NCBI GenBank assembly: GCA_903923395.1
Contig: CAIXXM010000024.1
Span: 81,546-145,545, forward strand
Length of the DNA stretch: 64,000 bases
Direction: 5' to 3'
Source of the DNA: an uncultured Acidobacteriia bacterium
GTDB lineage: Bacteria; Acidobacteriota; Terriglobia; Bryobacterales; Bryobacteraceae
Both the position numbers and the translations under genes were made by a program. The notes below the pieces were generated by a model. The model ran no database searches. It had not been told where the DNA came from and saw only the letters and a list, made by a program, of their open reading frames with translations. Below, in pieces: positions 1 through 8,901 of this stretch (positions are counted from its first letter, which is position 1; each line of letters starts with the position of its first letter).

Positions 1-1010
1 CATATCCCCAAGCGTTGGCGCAACGTTTGTATCAGGCATTGACGCAGCCGCAGACGGAAGCCAAGCCCTATGAGTTTGCGTCTGCGAATCAGGCCTGGCT
101 GGACTTTCACTCAAGCGTGACCCTGCCACAAGCCCGCCCGCAAGCGCCCGCGGAATTGCCGTCTGTCTGTGTCTGTATTCCCTTCTTCAACAAGGCCCGC
201 TATTTCGAACAGACGCTGGACGCTCTGGCAATCCAGACTTGCCGGGATTTCACGGTTGTGGTGATGGATGACGGTTCCACGGATTCCGCCGCGCTCGATG
301 TGTTTCAGCGGATGAAGGCGAAGTACGGTCCCCGCGGCTGGCAGTTCCTGCAGCAGGAGAATGCGTTTGTGGATGCGGCACGCAACGCCGCCGCGGCGCA
401 GGGCAACAGCACCTATCTGCTCTTTCTGGATGCCGATGACTTGCTGCCCCCGCATGCGCTGGAGAGGATGCTCCAGGCCGCTGTGCTCTCCGGCGTGGAT
501 TGTCTGGTCTCCGGCAGCCTGCTCTTTTCCGGTGATGAGCCTCCTTTCCCAACCGTTGCCCATTACATGCCACTCGGAATGAATCTGGTGGCTGGTTTGA
601 TTGAACCCGTGATCTTCGGCGGCCCGATGATTCTGGTGCGGAGAAGCGCCTTCGAGGCCATTGGCGGTTACCGGGCTGTCCGAGGGGCGGCGCATGAAGA
701 TTGGGAACTGCAGGCCCGCCTGGTGATGGCCGGTTTCGACAGCGATGTTCTGCCGGAATACCTGCATCATTACCGCCAGTTGCCCGATGGTTTGGCGAAG
801 ACCAGTGACGGATTCCTTGCCAAGCGGAGGATCATCGATTGTTACGAGGAGCAGTTCTCCAGAATCGGCATGCATGGCATGGGCGGACTGGTCTACGCTT
901 TGTACCGCCGCTGCCAGGAACTGGAGGGCGCGGTGCGTGAGGATGTTCCGCTGGAGTTGAGAATGCGTCTGCATGAACGCCTGACAAAGATGCTGGGCAA
1001 GTCACAGTAA
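1..1010 (+). CDS. Glycosyltransferase family 2 (5' end outside window)
   Basis: The reading frame is open to the left edge, so the gene is truncated and the first in-window start (TTG at 15) is probably internal. The protein is a GT-A fold glycosyltransferase: PFFNKARYFEQTLDAL begins the nucleotide-sugar fold, followed by the DDGSTD motif and the metal-binding DADD of LLFLDADDLLPP. GGYRAVRGAAHEDWEL resembles the usual acceptor-side acidic ED motif. It likely transfers a sugar from an NDP donor to a lipid-linked glycan in the cytoplasm. Its TAA (1008-1010) directly abuts the ATG of the next glycosyltransferase, so the two are cotranscribed. Donor and acceptor cannot be told from sequence. Confidence 0.9.
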   Translation, partial: YPQALAQRLYQALTQPQTEAKPYEFASANQAWLDFHSSVTLPQARPQAPAELPSVCVCIPFFNKARYFEQTLDALAIQTCRDFTVVVMDDGSTDSAALDVFQRMKAKYGPRGWQFLQQENAFVDAARNAAAAQGNSTYLLFLDADDLLPPHALERMLQAAVLSGVDCLVSGSLLFSGDEPPFPTVAHYMPLGMNLVAGLIEPVIFGGPMILVRRSAFEAIGGYRAVRGAAHEDWELQARLVMAGFDSDVLPEYLHHYRQLPDGLAKTSDGFLAKRRIIDCYEEQFSRIGMHGMGGLVYALYRRCQELEGAVREDVPLELRMRLHERLTKMLGKSQ

Positions 1011-3878
1011 ATGTCCGCCGTCAGCATTATCATTCCGGTCTACAACGCGCTGGCGTTCGCGCGCCGCTGCCTGCACAGTGTCTACAGTGCCGCAACCCGC
1101 ACCGGGTTTGAGGTCATTGTGGTGAATAACGGTTCCGCGCCGGAGGTGGAAGCATGGCTTGCTTCAGAACAACTGCACCGGCCGCGGCTCACCGTGTTGC
1201 ATTTCGAGCAGCCACTGGGCTTCGCGCGCGCGGTAAATGCGGGGGCTGCCGCGGCGGAGGGCGACTTTCTTGTGGTCCTCAACAGTGATGCGGAAGTGAC
1301 GGATTACTGGCTCGAAGGGCTGCTGGACGCGATGGCATCCAACGCGCGCATTGGCATTGCGAGTCCGGTGACCAACCACTCCGGCCCCGGGCCGCAATTG
1401 GTGGACTCTCCTCCGTCCGAAGGAGATCCACTGCCGCTGATCGAAGAGCCGCGGCGCTTGTTTTTCTTCTGCGTGATGATCCGCCGCACTCTGTGGGATT
1501 CGTCGCACGGCCTTGATGAAGATTACAAGGTCGGCACCTACGAGGATGATGACTTTTGTTTGCGGACAAGGGCTGCAGGTTGGTCCATGGTGGTGGTGCC
1601 GCATGTCTTCGTCGCCAACGGGAAGAGCAGAACGTTTGAAGAGAACCGCATTGACCGGGACGAATGGATGTTCCGGAATGAGACGTTGTTTCTGGAGAAG
1701 GCCAGCCGGGTTTCCACGGCTTTTGAAGAACTCGCGCACAACGGACTCGCCGTCCGCATTGAAGGCAGTGGGTTCCTTGACTCAGTTCGTGACGCGAACG
1801 GCGGCCTGTGCGCTTCTCCAACGGAGAGGACTGGCGCAAAGCCAATTCCTTCCACAACGGTTCTGGTGGCCGTGCCCAAGGGGGCTGGCGGGAAGCTCGC
1901 CGCATCTTGGAACAGCCTGTTGCATCAAACTGTGACCGGGTTCGACGTGGTGATAGTCTCTTGCGAGGGCGATGTGCTGCCCGCGTTGCCAGGCGGGATT
2001 CCGGTGCGGCACCTCACGGTTCAGGAGGATGGCCCGCAGGGATTGGCGCAGCATTGGAATACAGCGCTTGCCGCATCCAATGCGGACTTCACGGCCTATC
2101 TGCCCGCGGGCGATGTCTACTTTCCTTTTCACTTGGAGGTGCTGCACGCGGCACTTGCGGCCAAGCAGGTGGATGCCGTGGCCAGTTCCTGGAGCGTCGC
2201 GGTCTCTGGGGAGATGGCTGTCAAGCGTGCCTCCGTGGCAGCCCGGCCCGAACGACACCAGGCGGGGGCTTGGGTGCCATTGGTTTGCTGGCTGCACGCC
2301 CGTTCCTGTGTGCCGGCGCGGGGCTTTCTTCGGGAGTTTGGTGACTTTCTCGAATGGGAGTTCACGTTGCGGCTGCGGGCAGCGGTGAAGACTGGCTTTG
2401 AGTCCGCTGTGACCTGTGAACACCAAGTGTGGCCTGCGCGCGCCAATGCGGCTGACGCGGCTTCGGTCATGCAGGCACATCCCGCCCCGGAAGAATGGGC
2501 AGCGGACGCGCGGCGCGGGTTTCTGTCCGCTTTGCAGAGCGGATGCTGGGAAGACGCACTCATCCTGCGGCCACGCGACCGGGAGCAGAGAGAACGCCGT
2601 GTGCGCCGCCTGATGAATCGCCATGCCGTCACGCAGGGGCCGGAACAGGCGTTGCTGGCAGCCATCGGGAGACTGGAGTCTGGACTGGCCGCCGGGCACC
2701 TTTCCGATGGTACGGATTTCATTTTCCTGAACATTCTCCGCTGGACGGATCTCACGCAGCGCCCGCATCACTTCGCCCGCTTGCTGGGGCAGCGCGGCTT
2801 CCGTGTGTTTTGGATCGATGTCCAACTCTCCGCAGCGGCGGATTTCAACGGCACTGTGCCGGTGCAAGAGATCGCGCCCCATGTTTTCGCGGTGCGGCTG
2901 CCGGGTTTGGACGCCTGTGTGTATCACCTGCCCTGGACTGCTCCGCTGCTCGATCTGGTCAGCGGGGCGATCGGCCAGGTGAGAACGCGTTACGGTATCC
3001 GCCAGGCTGTGCAATTCGTGAACTTCCCCGGCTGGCTGCCGCTGGTGCAGCGTCTGCGGCGGGATTGGGGCTGGCCTGTTGTCTATGACTGCCTGGATGA
3101 CCAGCATGCTTTTGCGAAGCTCTTTGGCCAGAGCATTGGGCCCGACGAGGCGGATTTAACGCGAATGTGCGAGGTGCTTGTGACTTCCGGGCACTTGCTG
3201 TTCGAAACCAGGCAGAAGCAGCGGGCAGATGTTGTGCTGATTCCGAATGCAGCGGAGTTCGATGTTTTTCATGGCGCGTCGCCGCGGGGTCTGCCGCAGG
3301 GTTTGACTGGTCCGGTGATCGGCTTTTTCGGGGCGTTCTGCGACTGGCTCGATTTTGACTGGATTGACGAAGCGGCACGGCGGTTTCCGGACTGGGCGTT
3401 CGTCTATATTGGCGCGGAGGGCTTCTCTTCCGCAGGTATCCGCGCGCGCTGGCAGCAAGCGACCGCGCATCCGAACGTGCATGTTTATCCGCAGGCCACG
3501 CTGGCAGAATTAGCTGGGTTTCTTGCCGGTTTCGATGTCTGCATCATGCCATTTCAGGACTTGCCCATTACCCGCAGTATGCACCCGGTGAAGATCTATG
3601 AATATCTCGCGGCGGGGAAAAACATTCTGGCTCCCGCGCTGCCAGAAATCGTACCGTTTGCCGGGCAGAACTTGCTGACCACGTATCGCGGGCGGGAAGA
3701 ATCTTATCTGCTGCTGGCAACTCTGGCGGCGGAAGCTCCATCTGCGGACGCGGTGCTGCGGCGAACCGCTTTCGCCCGCCAGAACCAGTGGAGGGCGCGC
3801 GTGGACCAGTTGCTGGCGCTCTTGCGGATCAGGGGCGTGATCCCCGGGGAAGTTTCCGGCCCAGGATCTGCGGCATAA
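1011..3878 (+). CDS. Three-domain glycosyltransferase (GT2, degenerate GT2, GT-B)
   Basis: This is a 955-residue multidomain enzyme. Residues about 1-240 form a GT2 domain (SIIIPVYNALAF, VNNGS, and VLNSDAE as the metal-binding site). Residues about 280-480 look like a second GT2 fold (ASWNSLLHQTVTGFDVVIV, then WNTALAASNADFTAYLPAGD) in which the DxD is replaced by PAGD, so it is probably inactive. Residues about 570-930 are a GT-B domain of GT1/GT4 type, starting with a block containing RPHHFARLL and ending with the donor-side MHPVKIYEYLAAGKNIL. It starts with ATG immediately after the upstream stop. Its 3' end overlaps the convergent gene at 3829-5142 by 50 bases. It probably adds two different sugars to a surface polysaccharide. 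Confidence 0.88.
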   Translation: MSAVSIIIPVYNALAFARRCLHSVYSAATRTGFEVIVVNNGSAPEVEAWLASEQLHRPRLTVLHFEQPLGFARAVNAGAAAAEGDFLVVLNSDAEVTDYWLEGLLDAMASNARIGIASPVTNHSGPGPQLVDSPPSEGDPLPLIEEPRRLFFFCVMIRRTLWDSSHGLDEDYKVGTYEDDDFCLRTRAAGWSMVVVPHVFVANGKSRTFEENRIDRDEWMFRNETLFLEKASRVSTAFEELAHNGLAVRIEGSGFLDSVRDANGGLCASPTERTGAKPIPSTTVLVAVPKGAGGKLAASWNSLLHQTVTGFDVVIVSCEGDVLPALPGGIPVRHLTVQEDGPQGLAQHWNTALAASNADFTAYLPAGDVYFPFHLEVLHAALAAKQVDAVASSWSVAVSGEMAVKRASVAARPERHQAGAWVPLVCWLHARSCVPARGFLREFGDFLEWEFTLRLRAAVKTGFESAVTCEHQVWPARANAADAASVMQAHPAPEEWAADARRGFLSALQSGCWEDALILRPRDREQRERRVRRLMNRHAVTQGPEQALLAAIGRLESGLAAGHLSDGTDFIFLNILRWTDLTQRPHHFARLLGQRGFRVFWIDVQLSAAADFNGTVPVQEIAPHVFAVRLPGLDACVYHLPWTAPLLDLVSGAIGQVRTRYGIRQAVQFVNFPGWLPLVQRLRRDWGWPVVYDCLDDQHAFAKLFGQSIGPDEADLTRMCEVLVTSGHLLFETRQKQRADVVLIPNAAEFDVFHGASPRGLPQGLTGPVIGFFGAFCDWLDFDWIDEAARRFPDWAFVYIGAEGFSSAGIRARWQQATAHPNVHVYPQATLAELAGFLAGFDVCIMPFQDLPITRSMHPVKIYEYLAAGKNILAPALPEIVPFAGQNLLTTYRGREESYLLLATLAAEAPSADAVLRRTAFARQNQWRARVDQLLALLRIRGVIPGEVSGPGSAA

Positions 3879-5142
3879 GCTGCAGCGCCGTGGCATCAGA
3901 GGGCTTCTCGACGTCGCCCCCAAAGTGGACCATCGTGAAGCCGCACGGGTTGTTGGCGTAATCATAGCCCGCCATGCCGCCCGGCAGTCCGCAGAAGAAG
4001 GGATACCAGTAGGACGCCGCGGGAAGTTCGTGCAGCTTGTCGCCCGCGAACAAGTGAGCATAGAAGCCCTGTTCCCAGGCCCATTTGTTTTCGAGTTTGC
4101 CGAGGCCACGCACCATCCGGTCCGCTACTTCTTTGCGGTCTTTCTGCATATTCAGCCAGTAGAGCGCTGTGTTGACCCGGCCTGTGGCGGCCAAGGAAGG
4201 ATGGTCGAATTCCGAACCCCAAATGGAGCCATAGAGCAGGGAATTGTCCCGCTCTGGAACGAAGACGAAATCGCGTTCGCCCGCCAGCGCCTGCGGTGTC
4301 GCAACGGAATCCAGAATGAACAGGTCGTCGTCCATCATGCAGAAGACTGAGGGCTCACAGAGCAGTGAAACGCAGGATTTCATCAGATACCAGTGATCTT
4401 TCGCGGTTTCCGTGAGAATGCCCGGCGCGAAACGCGTCACCTGCTCTTCAATGCCGCTGAAGAGTACCGGTGTGGCGAAGGGGAGGAATTTCCCCAGCAG
4501 AGTATTCACGAACGGCTTCCACTGATAGCTGCCGTAGATGTAGACATGCTTGGGCGAGTATCCGTTGAGGATCATGCTGTAGATGGAAATCACGGTGCGC
4601 ATGGGGTTGCGCGCATCCGTGAAGACCTTGAGCGGGGGGCCGTCGGGGTGCAGGAGCCTCTCCAGCACCCTTGGCAGATAGACGTTCGCGAGATCCGTGC
4701 CTGCTTTTCCGGTCGGTTCGATGCGGCCACCGAAACGCCAGTCGTCCGGACCATGGGCCACGGCGATTTGCAGGATGTCTCCAGGCGCAACCGCCACAGC
4801 AGCGTCCGGCAGAGGCAGCCCGCGATAAAGCTCCTCCGGGCCTCTGCGGATTTCGCAATGGCCCCCTGACGTAAAAGCGAACTGGCCTGCGGTCTGGATG
4901 CGCACCTGAAAGATAACGCCGAAGCCGGGCATGGTGCCGAGGTATCTGTCGCCACCCCGGAACAGTTCGCCCCAGTCGAGGGTCCAGTAATCGTGGCCGC
5001 CGAACTGACACCAGTCCGGCGCAGGCCGCAGGTGCGTTGGTTGGGCCGCCCAGAGCGGCGTATTGCTGTCGGGTGTCCAAGGAAACGGCCAACTGCAATG
5101 GAGAAGGTCGAAGGGGAGATCAGCGGAGTTCAAGTCGCCCAT
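3829..5142 (-). CDS. Hypothetical protein, glycosyltransferase-like DDD motif
   Basis: The 437-residue protein has no family I can name with certainty. The N-terminal half (about 1-150) reads like a beta-rich domain (FGGHDYWTLDWGELFRGG). The C-terminal half has a core with VFCMMDDDLFIL, an acidic DDD after a hydrophobic strand as in GT-A nucleotide-sugar enzymes, and a later aromatic-rich end (YWYPFFCGLPGG, then MVHFGG). Its position between glycosyltransferases supports a glycan role, but this is inference. The gene is convergent with the 955-residue glycosyltransferase (50-base overlap) and follows the GT4 gene at 5173-6393 on the same strand with a 30-base gap, so those two likely form a short operon. 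Confidence 0.75.
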   Translation of the reverse strand: MGDLNSADLPFDLLHCSWPFPWTPDSNTPLWAAQPTHLRPAPDWCQFGGHDYWTLDWGELFRGGDRYLGTMPGFGVIFQVRIQTAGQFAFTSGGHCEIRRGPEELYRGLPLPDAAVAVAPGDILQIAVAHGPDDWRFGGRIEPTGKAGTDLANVYLPRVLERLLHPDGPPLKVFTDARNPMRTVISIYSMILNGYSPKHVYIYGSYQWKPFVNTLLGKFLPFATPVLFSGIEEQVTRFAPGILTETAKDHWYLMKSCVSLLCEPSVFCMMDDDLFILDSVATPQALAGERDFVFVPERDNSLLYGSIWGSEFDHPSLAATGRVNTALYWLNMQKDRKEVADRMVRGLGKLENKWAWEQGFYAHLFAGDKLHELPAASYWYPFFCGLPGGMAGYDYANNPCGFTMVHFGGDVEKPSDATALQLMPQILGRKLPRGSRP

Positions 5143-5172
5143 TATGATCCCATAATGGCCCGCGGGGACGGC

Positions 5173-6393
5173 TCAATTTGCGATTGCTTTGCGTGCCCGT
5201 TGGTAGGAGGCCAGAACGCTGTTGAGGCAGGCTTCAACGCTCCAGGGACCGGATTCGAACTGCCTGCGGGCCTCCAGGGCGAGGCGCTGCCGGGTGTCGG
5301 GTTCGGCGAGCAACCGGGCAATGGCGGCGGCGAGGGCATCGCTGCGTTCCGGTTCCACCAGCAAGCCGGTTTCGCCATCCACGATCACCTCGGGGATACC
5401 GCCCACGGACGTCGCAATGATTGCGAGACCCTGTGCCATGGCTTCCAGCAAGGCGAAGGGCATGGCCTCCGTGCGGGAGGGCAGGAGGAAGATGCTGGCG
5501 CGGTTGAGTTCCCGGCTCACCTGTGCCGCGGGTAGAGCGCCGCGGAAGGTCACTTTTCCGTCCAGTCCCAGGGTTGTGGTCAGGGTTCGGAGTTCCGGCA
5601 GCATGGGGCCATCACCTGCGATGGTGAGGTGAAAATCAAAATCGTTCTTCAGCGGGGCGAGCGCGTCTAGTAGAACATCGAGGCCCTTTTCGATTCTGGC
5701 GCGGGCAATGGTGAGCAGCGGGATTGTGCCGCCCGCTGGTGCGGCGGCAGGGTGGCCGCTGCTTTGGACGATGTGGCGGTGGATTGCTATTGCGCGGCCC
5801 GGCAGCCACGGCGTCAGGCTGCGGCGCGACATTTCGGACACGCAGGCGATGTCGCCCGCTCCCGCAAGGCAGGCCGGTGCTTCCGCGCCATCCGGGCCTC
5901 CGCATTCGGAGATGGTGCTGTGTTCGGTGTAGACTGCTGCGATCCGTTGTTCCGCGCACCAGGGGATGACCCACTGCCGGAGCCGCCAGCCGTGCACGTG
6001 GATCACGTCGGGCCGGTCACGCCGGGAATGCTTGGTCAGTTTCCGCTGGAGGAGTCTGGCGAGCACGCTCGTGCCCATGGCTTTGGCCGAACTGGGCGGC
6101 GAACTCCCCGGGACGCGCGGCGGTGCCGCCGGAAAGCGCTTCTGCCACCAGAGAACGAAGCTGCGCATGATGCGCGGGGAATGTAACGGGATACCTGCGG
6201 CCTGCAATTCGCGGCGGTACTGATTGCCGGGGCTGACGGGCATCTCGCAGAAGACCGTGACGGCGATTCCGCTGGCGCGCAAGGCCTTCGCCAGTTCCGT
6301 GATGTGGCGTTCCATCCCGCCGAAGTCGGCGAAGCCCCAGGTGACGAGGTACACGGTGCGCAGCTTATCGGTGGAAATGGTTTTCTGATCCAT
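5173..6393 (-). CDS. Glycosyltransferase family 4
   Basis: This 406-residue protein has the two-Rossmann GT-B architecture. The N-terminal domain shows the typical GFADFGGMERHITELAKAL glycine-rich loop, and VIHVHGWRL ends a beta strand. The C-terminal donor domain shows LLTIARARIEKGLDVLLDAL, IAGDGPMLPEL, then FLLPSRTEAMPFALLEAMA with the EX7E-type motif and GGIPEVIVDGETGLLVEP. These are hallmark GT4 (WcaL/RfaB-like) features of retaining enzymes using NDP-sugars. It is transcribed divergently from the GT2 gene at 6534 and leads the leftward pair with the DDD-motif protein. Confidence 0.93.
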   Translation of the reverse strand: MDQKTISTDKLRTVYLVTWGFADFGGMERHITELAKALRASGIAVTVFCEMPVSPGNQYRRELQAAGIPLHSPRIMRSFVLWWQKRFPAAPPRVPGSSPPSSAKAMGTSVLARLLQRKLTKHSRRDRPDVIHVHGWRLRQWVIPWCAEQRIAAVYTEHSTISECGGPDGAEAPACLAGAGDIACVSEMSRRSLTPWLPGRAIAIHRHIVQSSGHPAAAPAGGTIPLLTIARARIEKGLDVLLDALAPLKNDFDFHLTIAGDGPMLPELRTLTTTLGLDGKVTFRGALPAAQVSRELNRASIFLLPSRTEAMPFALLEAMAQGLAIIATSVGGIPEVIVDGETGLLVEPERSDALAAAIARLLAEPDTRQRLALEARRQFESGPWSVEACLNSVLASYQRARKAIAN

Positions 6394-6500
6394 CCTGCGT
6401 CATCCGGTCCTGTTCGATTTCCAATTGTTGCACCCGCGTTTCCAACTGTATCCCTTACCAGAAATTGACGGATTCCGGGACGCCGCTGCCGGTGCGCGTC

Positions 6501-6506
6501 TATACT
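6501..6506 (+). promoter_or_regulatory. Candidate -10 box before the glycan operon
   Basis: TATACT lies 27 bases before the ATG at 6534 in the divergent gap between the GT4 and GT2 genes. No convincing -35 hexamer sits 16-18 bases upstream, so this is weak. If real, transcription would begin near 6513, downstream of the alternative TTG start at 6465, which would favour the ATG. Confidence 0.25.
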
Positions 6507-6533
6507 GGCAGAAAAGATTCAGGGCTCATAAAG

Positions 6534-7559
6534 ATGCTTCTTACGGTCGTAGTCCCGGTGCGGAACGACTCCACTTTGCTCCACGCTTGCTTGCGGGGAA
6601 TCAGGGGGTGCGATGGACCGCGCGCCGAGATTATTGTGGTCGATGATGCGTCCGCTGCGGCTTATGCCACGGAAATTGCGGCGGTCAGCGCGGCTTTCGA
6701 TTGCCGGCTGGTGGTGCTCGAACGCCATCTGGGTCCCTCCGGTGCCCGCAACCACGGCTTTCGTGCCGCGACCGGTGACATCATCGTCTTCCTGGATTCC
6801 GATGTTGTACCGCATGCCGATTGTCTGCGCCGGATACACGATGCCTTTGCCGCGGAGCCGGGACTTGCCGCCATCATGGGTTCGTATGACAGCGAACCGG
6901 CCGACCCCGGGCTGGTCAGCCAATACCGCAACCTGTTGCACAGCTACATCCACCATAGTTCGGGCGGCAGAATGGAAACCTTCTGGACTGGCTGTGGCGC
7001 GATCCGCCGTGAGGTTTTGGAGAGTGCGGGTGGCTTCAACGAGGTTTATAACCGGCCTTCGATTGAGGATGTGGAATTCGGTGTCCGGCTCGCCGCGGAT
7101 GGGCAGCGTATTGTTCTGGATCCGTCGATTGAAGTCTGCCACCTGAAGACCTGGACGCTGCGAACCATGGTGGAGACGGACTTCCTCTACCGTGCCTTGC
7201 CTTGGACCGTGCTGGCGTGGAGCGGTGCCGGGCTTCCGAAGAATCTGAACTTCACCGTTCCCCGGCGCCTGTCCGTCGCGGCTTCGTTTTGCAGTGCTCT
7301 GTTGCTGCCGGCGGCGCTCCTTTATCCCGTGCTGTTCCAGTTTGCAGTGGCTTCGTTCCTGTTGATGGTGCTGCTGAATGTGGATTTCTGGGGTTGGCTG
7401 TGTCACCGCAAGGGTATGGCGTTCACCGGTGTGGCTGTGGGGCTGCATTGGGTGCACTGCCTTACGGGCGCGGTGGGCTTTGTGGCCGGGTCCTCCATTG
7501 CCTGGAAGACTTTCGCTGTGGCAAAGTTGCGGGGTGCTGAGGTGCGTGACATCACATGA
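6534..7559 (+). CDS. Glycosyltransferase family 2 with C-terminal membrane segments
   Basis: The enzyme begins LTVVVPVRNDST and carries VVDDAS and VFLDSDVVPH, the GT-A nucleotide and metal sites, and a RPSIEDVEFGVRLA acceptor motif. After about residue 240 there are two or three hydrophobic stretches (AASFCSALLLPAALLYPVLF, then WVHCLTGAVGFVAGS), indicating membrane anchoring as in dolichol-phosphate-type transferases. I chose the ATG at 6534 because the fold starts immediately there; a TTG at 6465 would add 23 poorly structured residues. The TGA overlaps the next ATG (ATGA at 7556-7559), so it is the first gene of a coupled operon reaching 15737. Confidence 0.9.
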   Translation: MLLTVVVPVRNDSTLLHACLRGIRGCDGPRAEIIVVDDASAAAYATEIAAVSAAFDCRLVVLERHLGPSGARNHGFRAATGDIIVFLDSDVVPHADCLRRIHDAFAAEPGLAAIMGSYDSEPADPGLVSQYRNLLHSYIHHSSGGRMETFWTGCGAIRREVLESAGGFNEVYNRPSIEDVEFGVRLAADGQRIVLDPSIEVCHLKTWTLRTMVETDFLYRALPWTVLAWSGAGLPKNLNFTVPRRLSVAASFCSALLLPAALLYPVLFQFAVASFLLMVLLNVDFWGWLCHRKGMAFTGVAVGLHWVHCLTGAVGFVAGSSIAWKTFAVAKLRGAEVRDIT

Positions 7560-8866
7560 CTTCGCCCCAGGTTCGGAAAGTACAAATCGATGCCTCATCG
7601 CACTGCCAACTGGCTTGTCCGGTCTGCCCCACTGCGAATGGCCTGACTAAGCCCGTGCTGGGTGCCGGCCACTTGAAGGTGGCTGATTTTGAGCGGTTGC
7701 TGGACCGGAACCCTGAGATACAGGAGGTCGAACTCTCCAACTACGGGGAGATGTTCCTCAACCCGCAACTGCCGGAATTGCTGGCCTGCGCTTATGAGCG
7801 GAAGGTCGTCGTGAGTGGCAGCAACGGAGTCAATCTGAACTTCGCGACCGAAGCCGCGCTTGAGGCTGTGGTCAAGTACAGGGTTCGGGCGCTGACATGC
7901 TCCATTGACGGAGCGACGCAGGCGACCTACGCCCGGTACAGAGTCAACGGCAACCTGGACCGCGTCTTGCGGCATATTGACCGGATTCGCGAATTGCGCC
8001 ACTTGCACCGTTCCGCCTTTCCGCTGCTGGACTGGCAATTCGTCGTGATGGGCCACAACGAGCAGGAAACCGAAATGGCGAAGGGCCTGGCTCAGTCCAG
8101 GGGGATGCAATTCCTGCCCCGGCTTTCCTGGAACGCTGATCATTCGCCCGTCGTCAACACGGAGCTGGTGCGGATAGAGATGGGTTTGCCTGCGGCGTCG
8201 CGCGAAGAATTCCGCCAGAGCGAAGGGGTTTCCTATACACGGAGCCTTTGTTATCAGCTATGGCAGGCTCCGGTGGTGAACTGGAACGGAAAAATGCTGG
8301 GTTGTTGCGTCAATTACTGGGGCGATTTTGGTGCCAATGTTTTCGAAGAAGGTCTGACTGCCGCCATGCAGCACCCCTTGATGGAGCAGGCCCGCGGGAT
8401 GCTGCTGGGTGAGACCGCGGCGGTGCCTGGAATTCCCTGCACGACCTGTGACCAGTACCGCGAAATGTCGGCTTCCGGAACGTGGCTGGATCCTGCCGAG
8501 ATTGCTGCCTCGCAAAGCGGTGATATCCTCACCGGGCTGGTTTTGAAGAATAGTCTGCAGGCGAAGTTCGCCAGAGTGGCCGTGCATGAGGGCGTTGCGG
8601 AACAAGCAGTTTTTGGGAGTTTGGGGCGGGTTTTCCGGTTTGGCACGGACACGGCGGTTTACTTCCGGGCCGGCGGGCCCGGGCTGTATACAATTTTTGT
8701 GCAGGGGCTTGGTGCGGGCGGTTGGCTGCCGGTGGTCCGCCACCTGGTGGAAGTCCGGGAGCGTCCTGTTTGTCAGGAATTTGAAGTGGATACAAGTGGC
8801 TCATCTATCGAAGCCACCCCGGCCGGTACACGGCCCGCGGTTCCGGTCTCCAGCTGGATTCGGTGA
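7556..8866 (+). CDS. Radical SAM/SPASM-domain protein
   Basis: The N-terminus carries the [4Fe-4S] cluster motif CX3CX2C (C17, C21, C24, in SHCQLACPVC), followed by VELSNYGEMFLNP and LTCSIDGAT, normal radical SAM barrel features. A C-terminal SPASM-like region holds C232, the adjacent pair C250/C251 (MLGCCVNYW) and a CxxC at C295/C298 for auxiliary iron-sulfur clusters. SPASM enzymes usually modify ribosomal peptides, though some act on sugars or small molecules. The last 110 residues or so form an extra domain with no motif I recognise. It overlaps the upstream glycosyltransferase by ATGA and is followed 35 bases later by a PqqD-like gene, a pairing typical of peptide-modifying systems. The substrate is unknown. 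Confidence 0.9.
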   Translation: MTSPQVRKVQIDASSHCQLACPVCPTANGLTKPVLGAGHLKVADFERLLDRNPEIQEVELSNYGEMFLNPQLPELLACAYERKVVVSGSNGVNLNFATEAALEAVVKYRVRALTCSIDGATQATYARYRVNGNLDRVLRHIDRIRELRHLHRSAFPLLDWQFVVMGHNEQETEMAKGLAQSRGMQFLPRLSWNADHSPVVNTELVRIEMGLPAASREEFRQSEGVSYTRSLCYQLWQAPVVNWNGKMLGCCVNYWGDFGANVFEEGLTAAMQHPLMEQARGMLLGETAAVPGIPCTTCDQYREMSASGTWLDPAEIAASQSGDILTGLVLKNSLQAKFARVAVHEGVAEQAVFGSLGRVFRFGTDTAVYFRAGGPGLYTIFVQGLGAGGWLPVVRHLVEVRERPVCQEFEVDTSGSSIEATPAGTRPAVPVSSWIR

Positions 8867-8901
8867 GAAGGGACCAACCTTTACAATTATTTTAGGCGCT
8901 G

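Noticed and set aside
1782..3107. Long minus-strand reading frame (441 codons) opposite the three-domain glycosyltransferase
   Set aside because: It is the antisense of a well-supported coding region with clear motifs. High-GC genes often give such shadows; the translation has no domain.
6465..6533. TTG at 6465 as start of the GT2 gene
   Set aside because: It adds 23 residues before the conserved VVVPVRN strand and lies upstream of the candidate -10 box; the ATG at 6534 fits better.
8867..8901. A precursor peptide between the radical SAM and PqqD-like genes
   Set aside because: The gap is only 35 bases with no start codon followed by a frame of peptide length. No other short frame with a leader-like sequence was convincing in 6394-17840.
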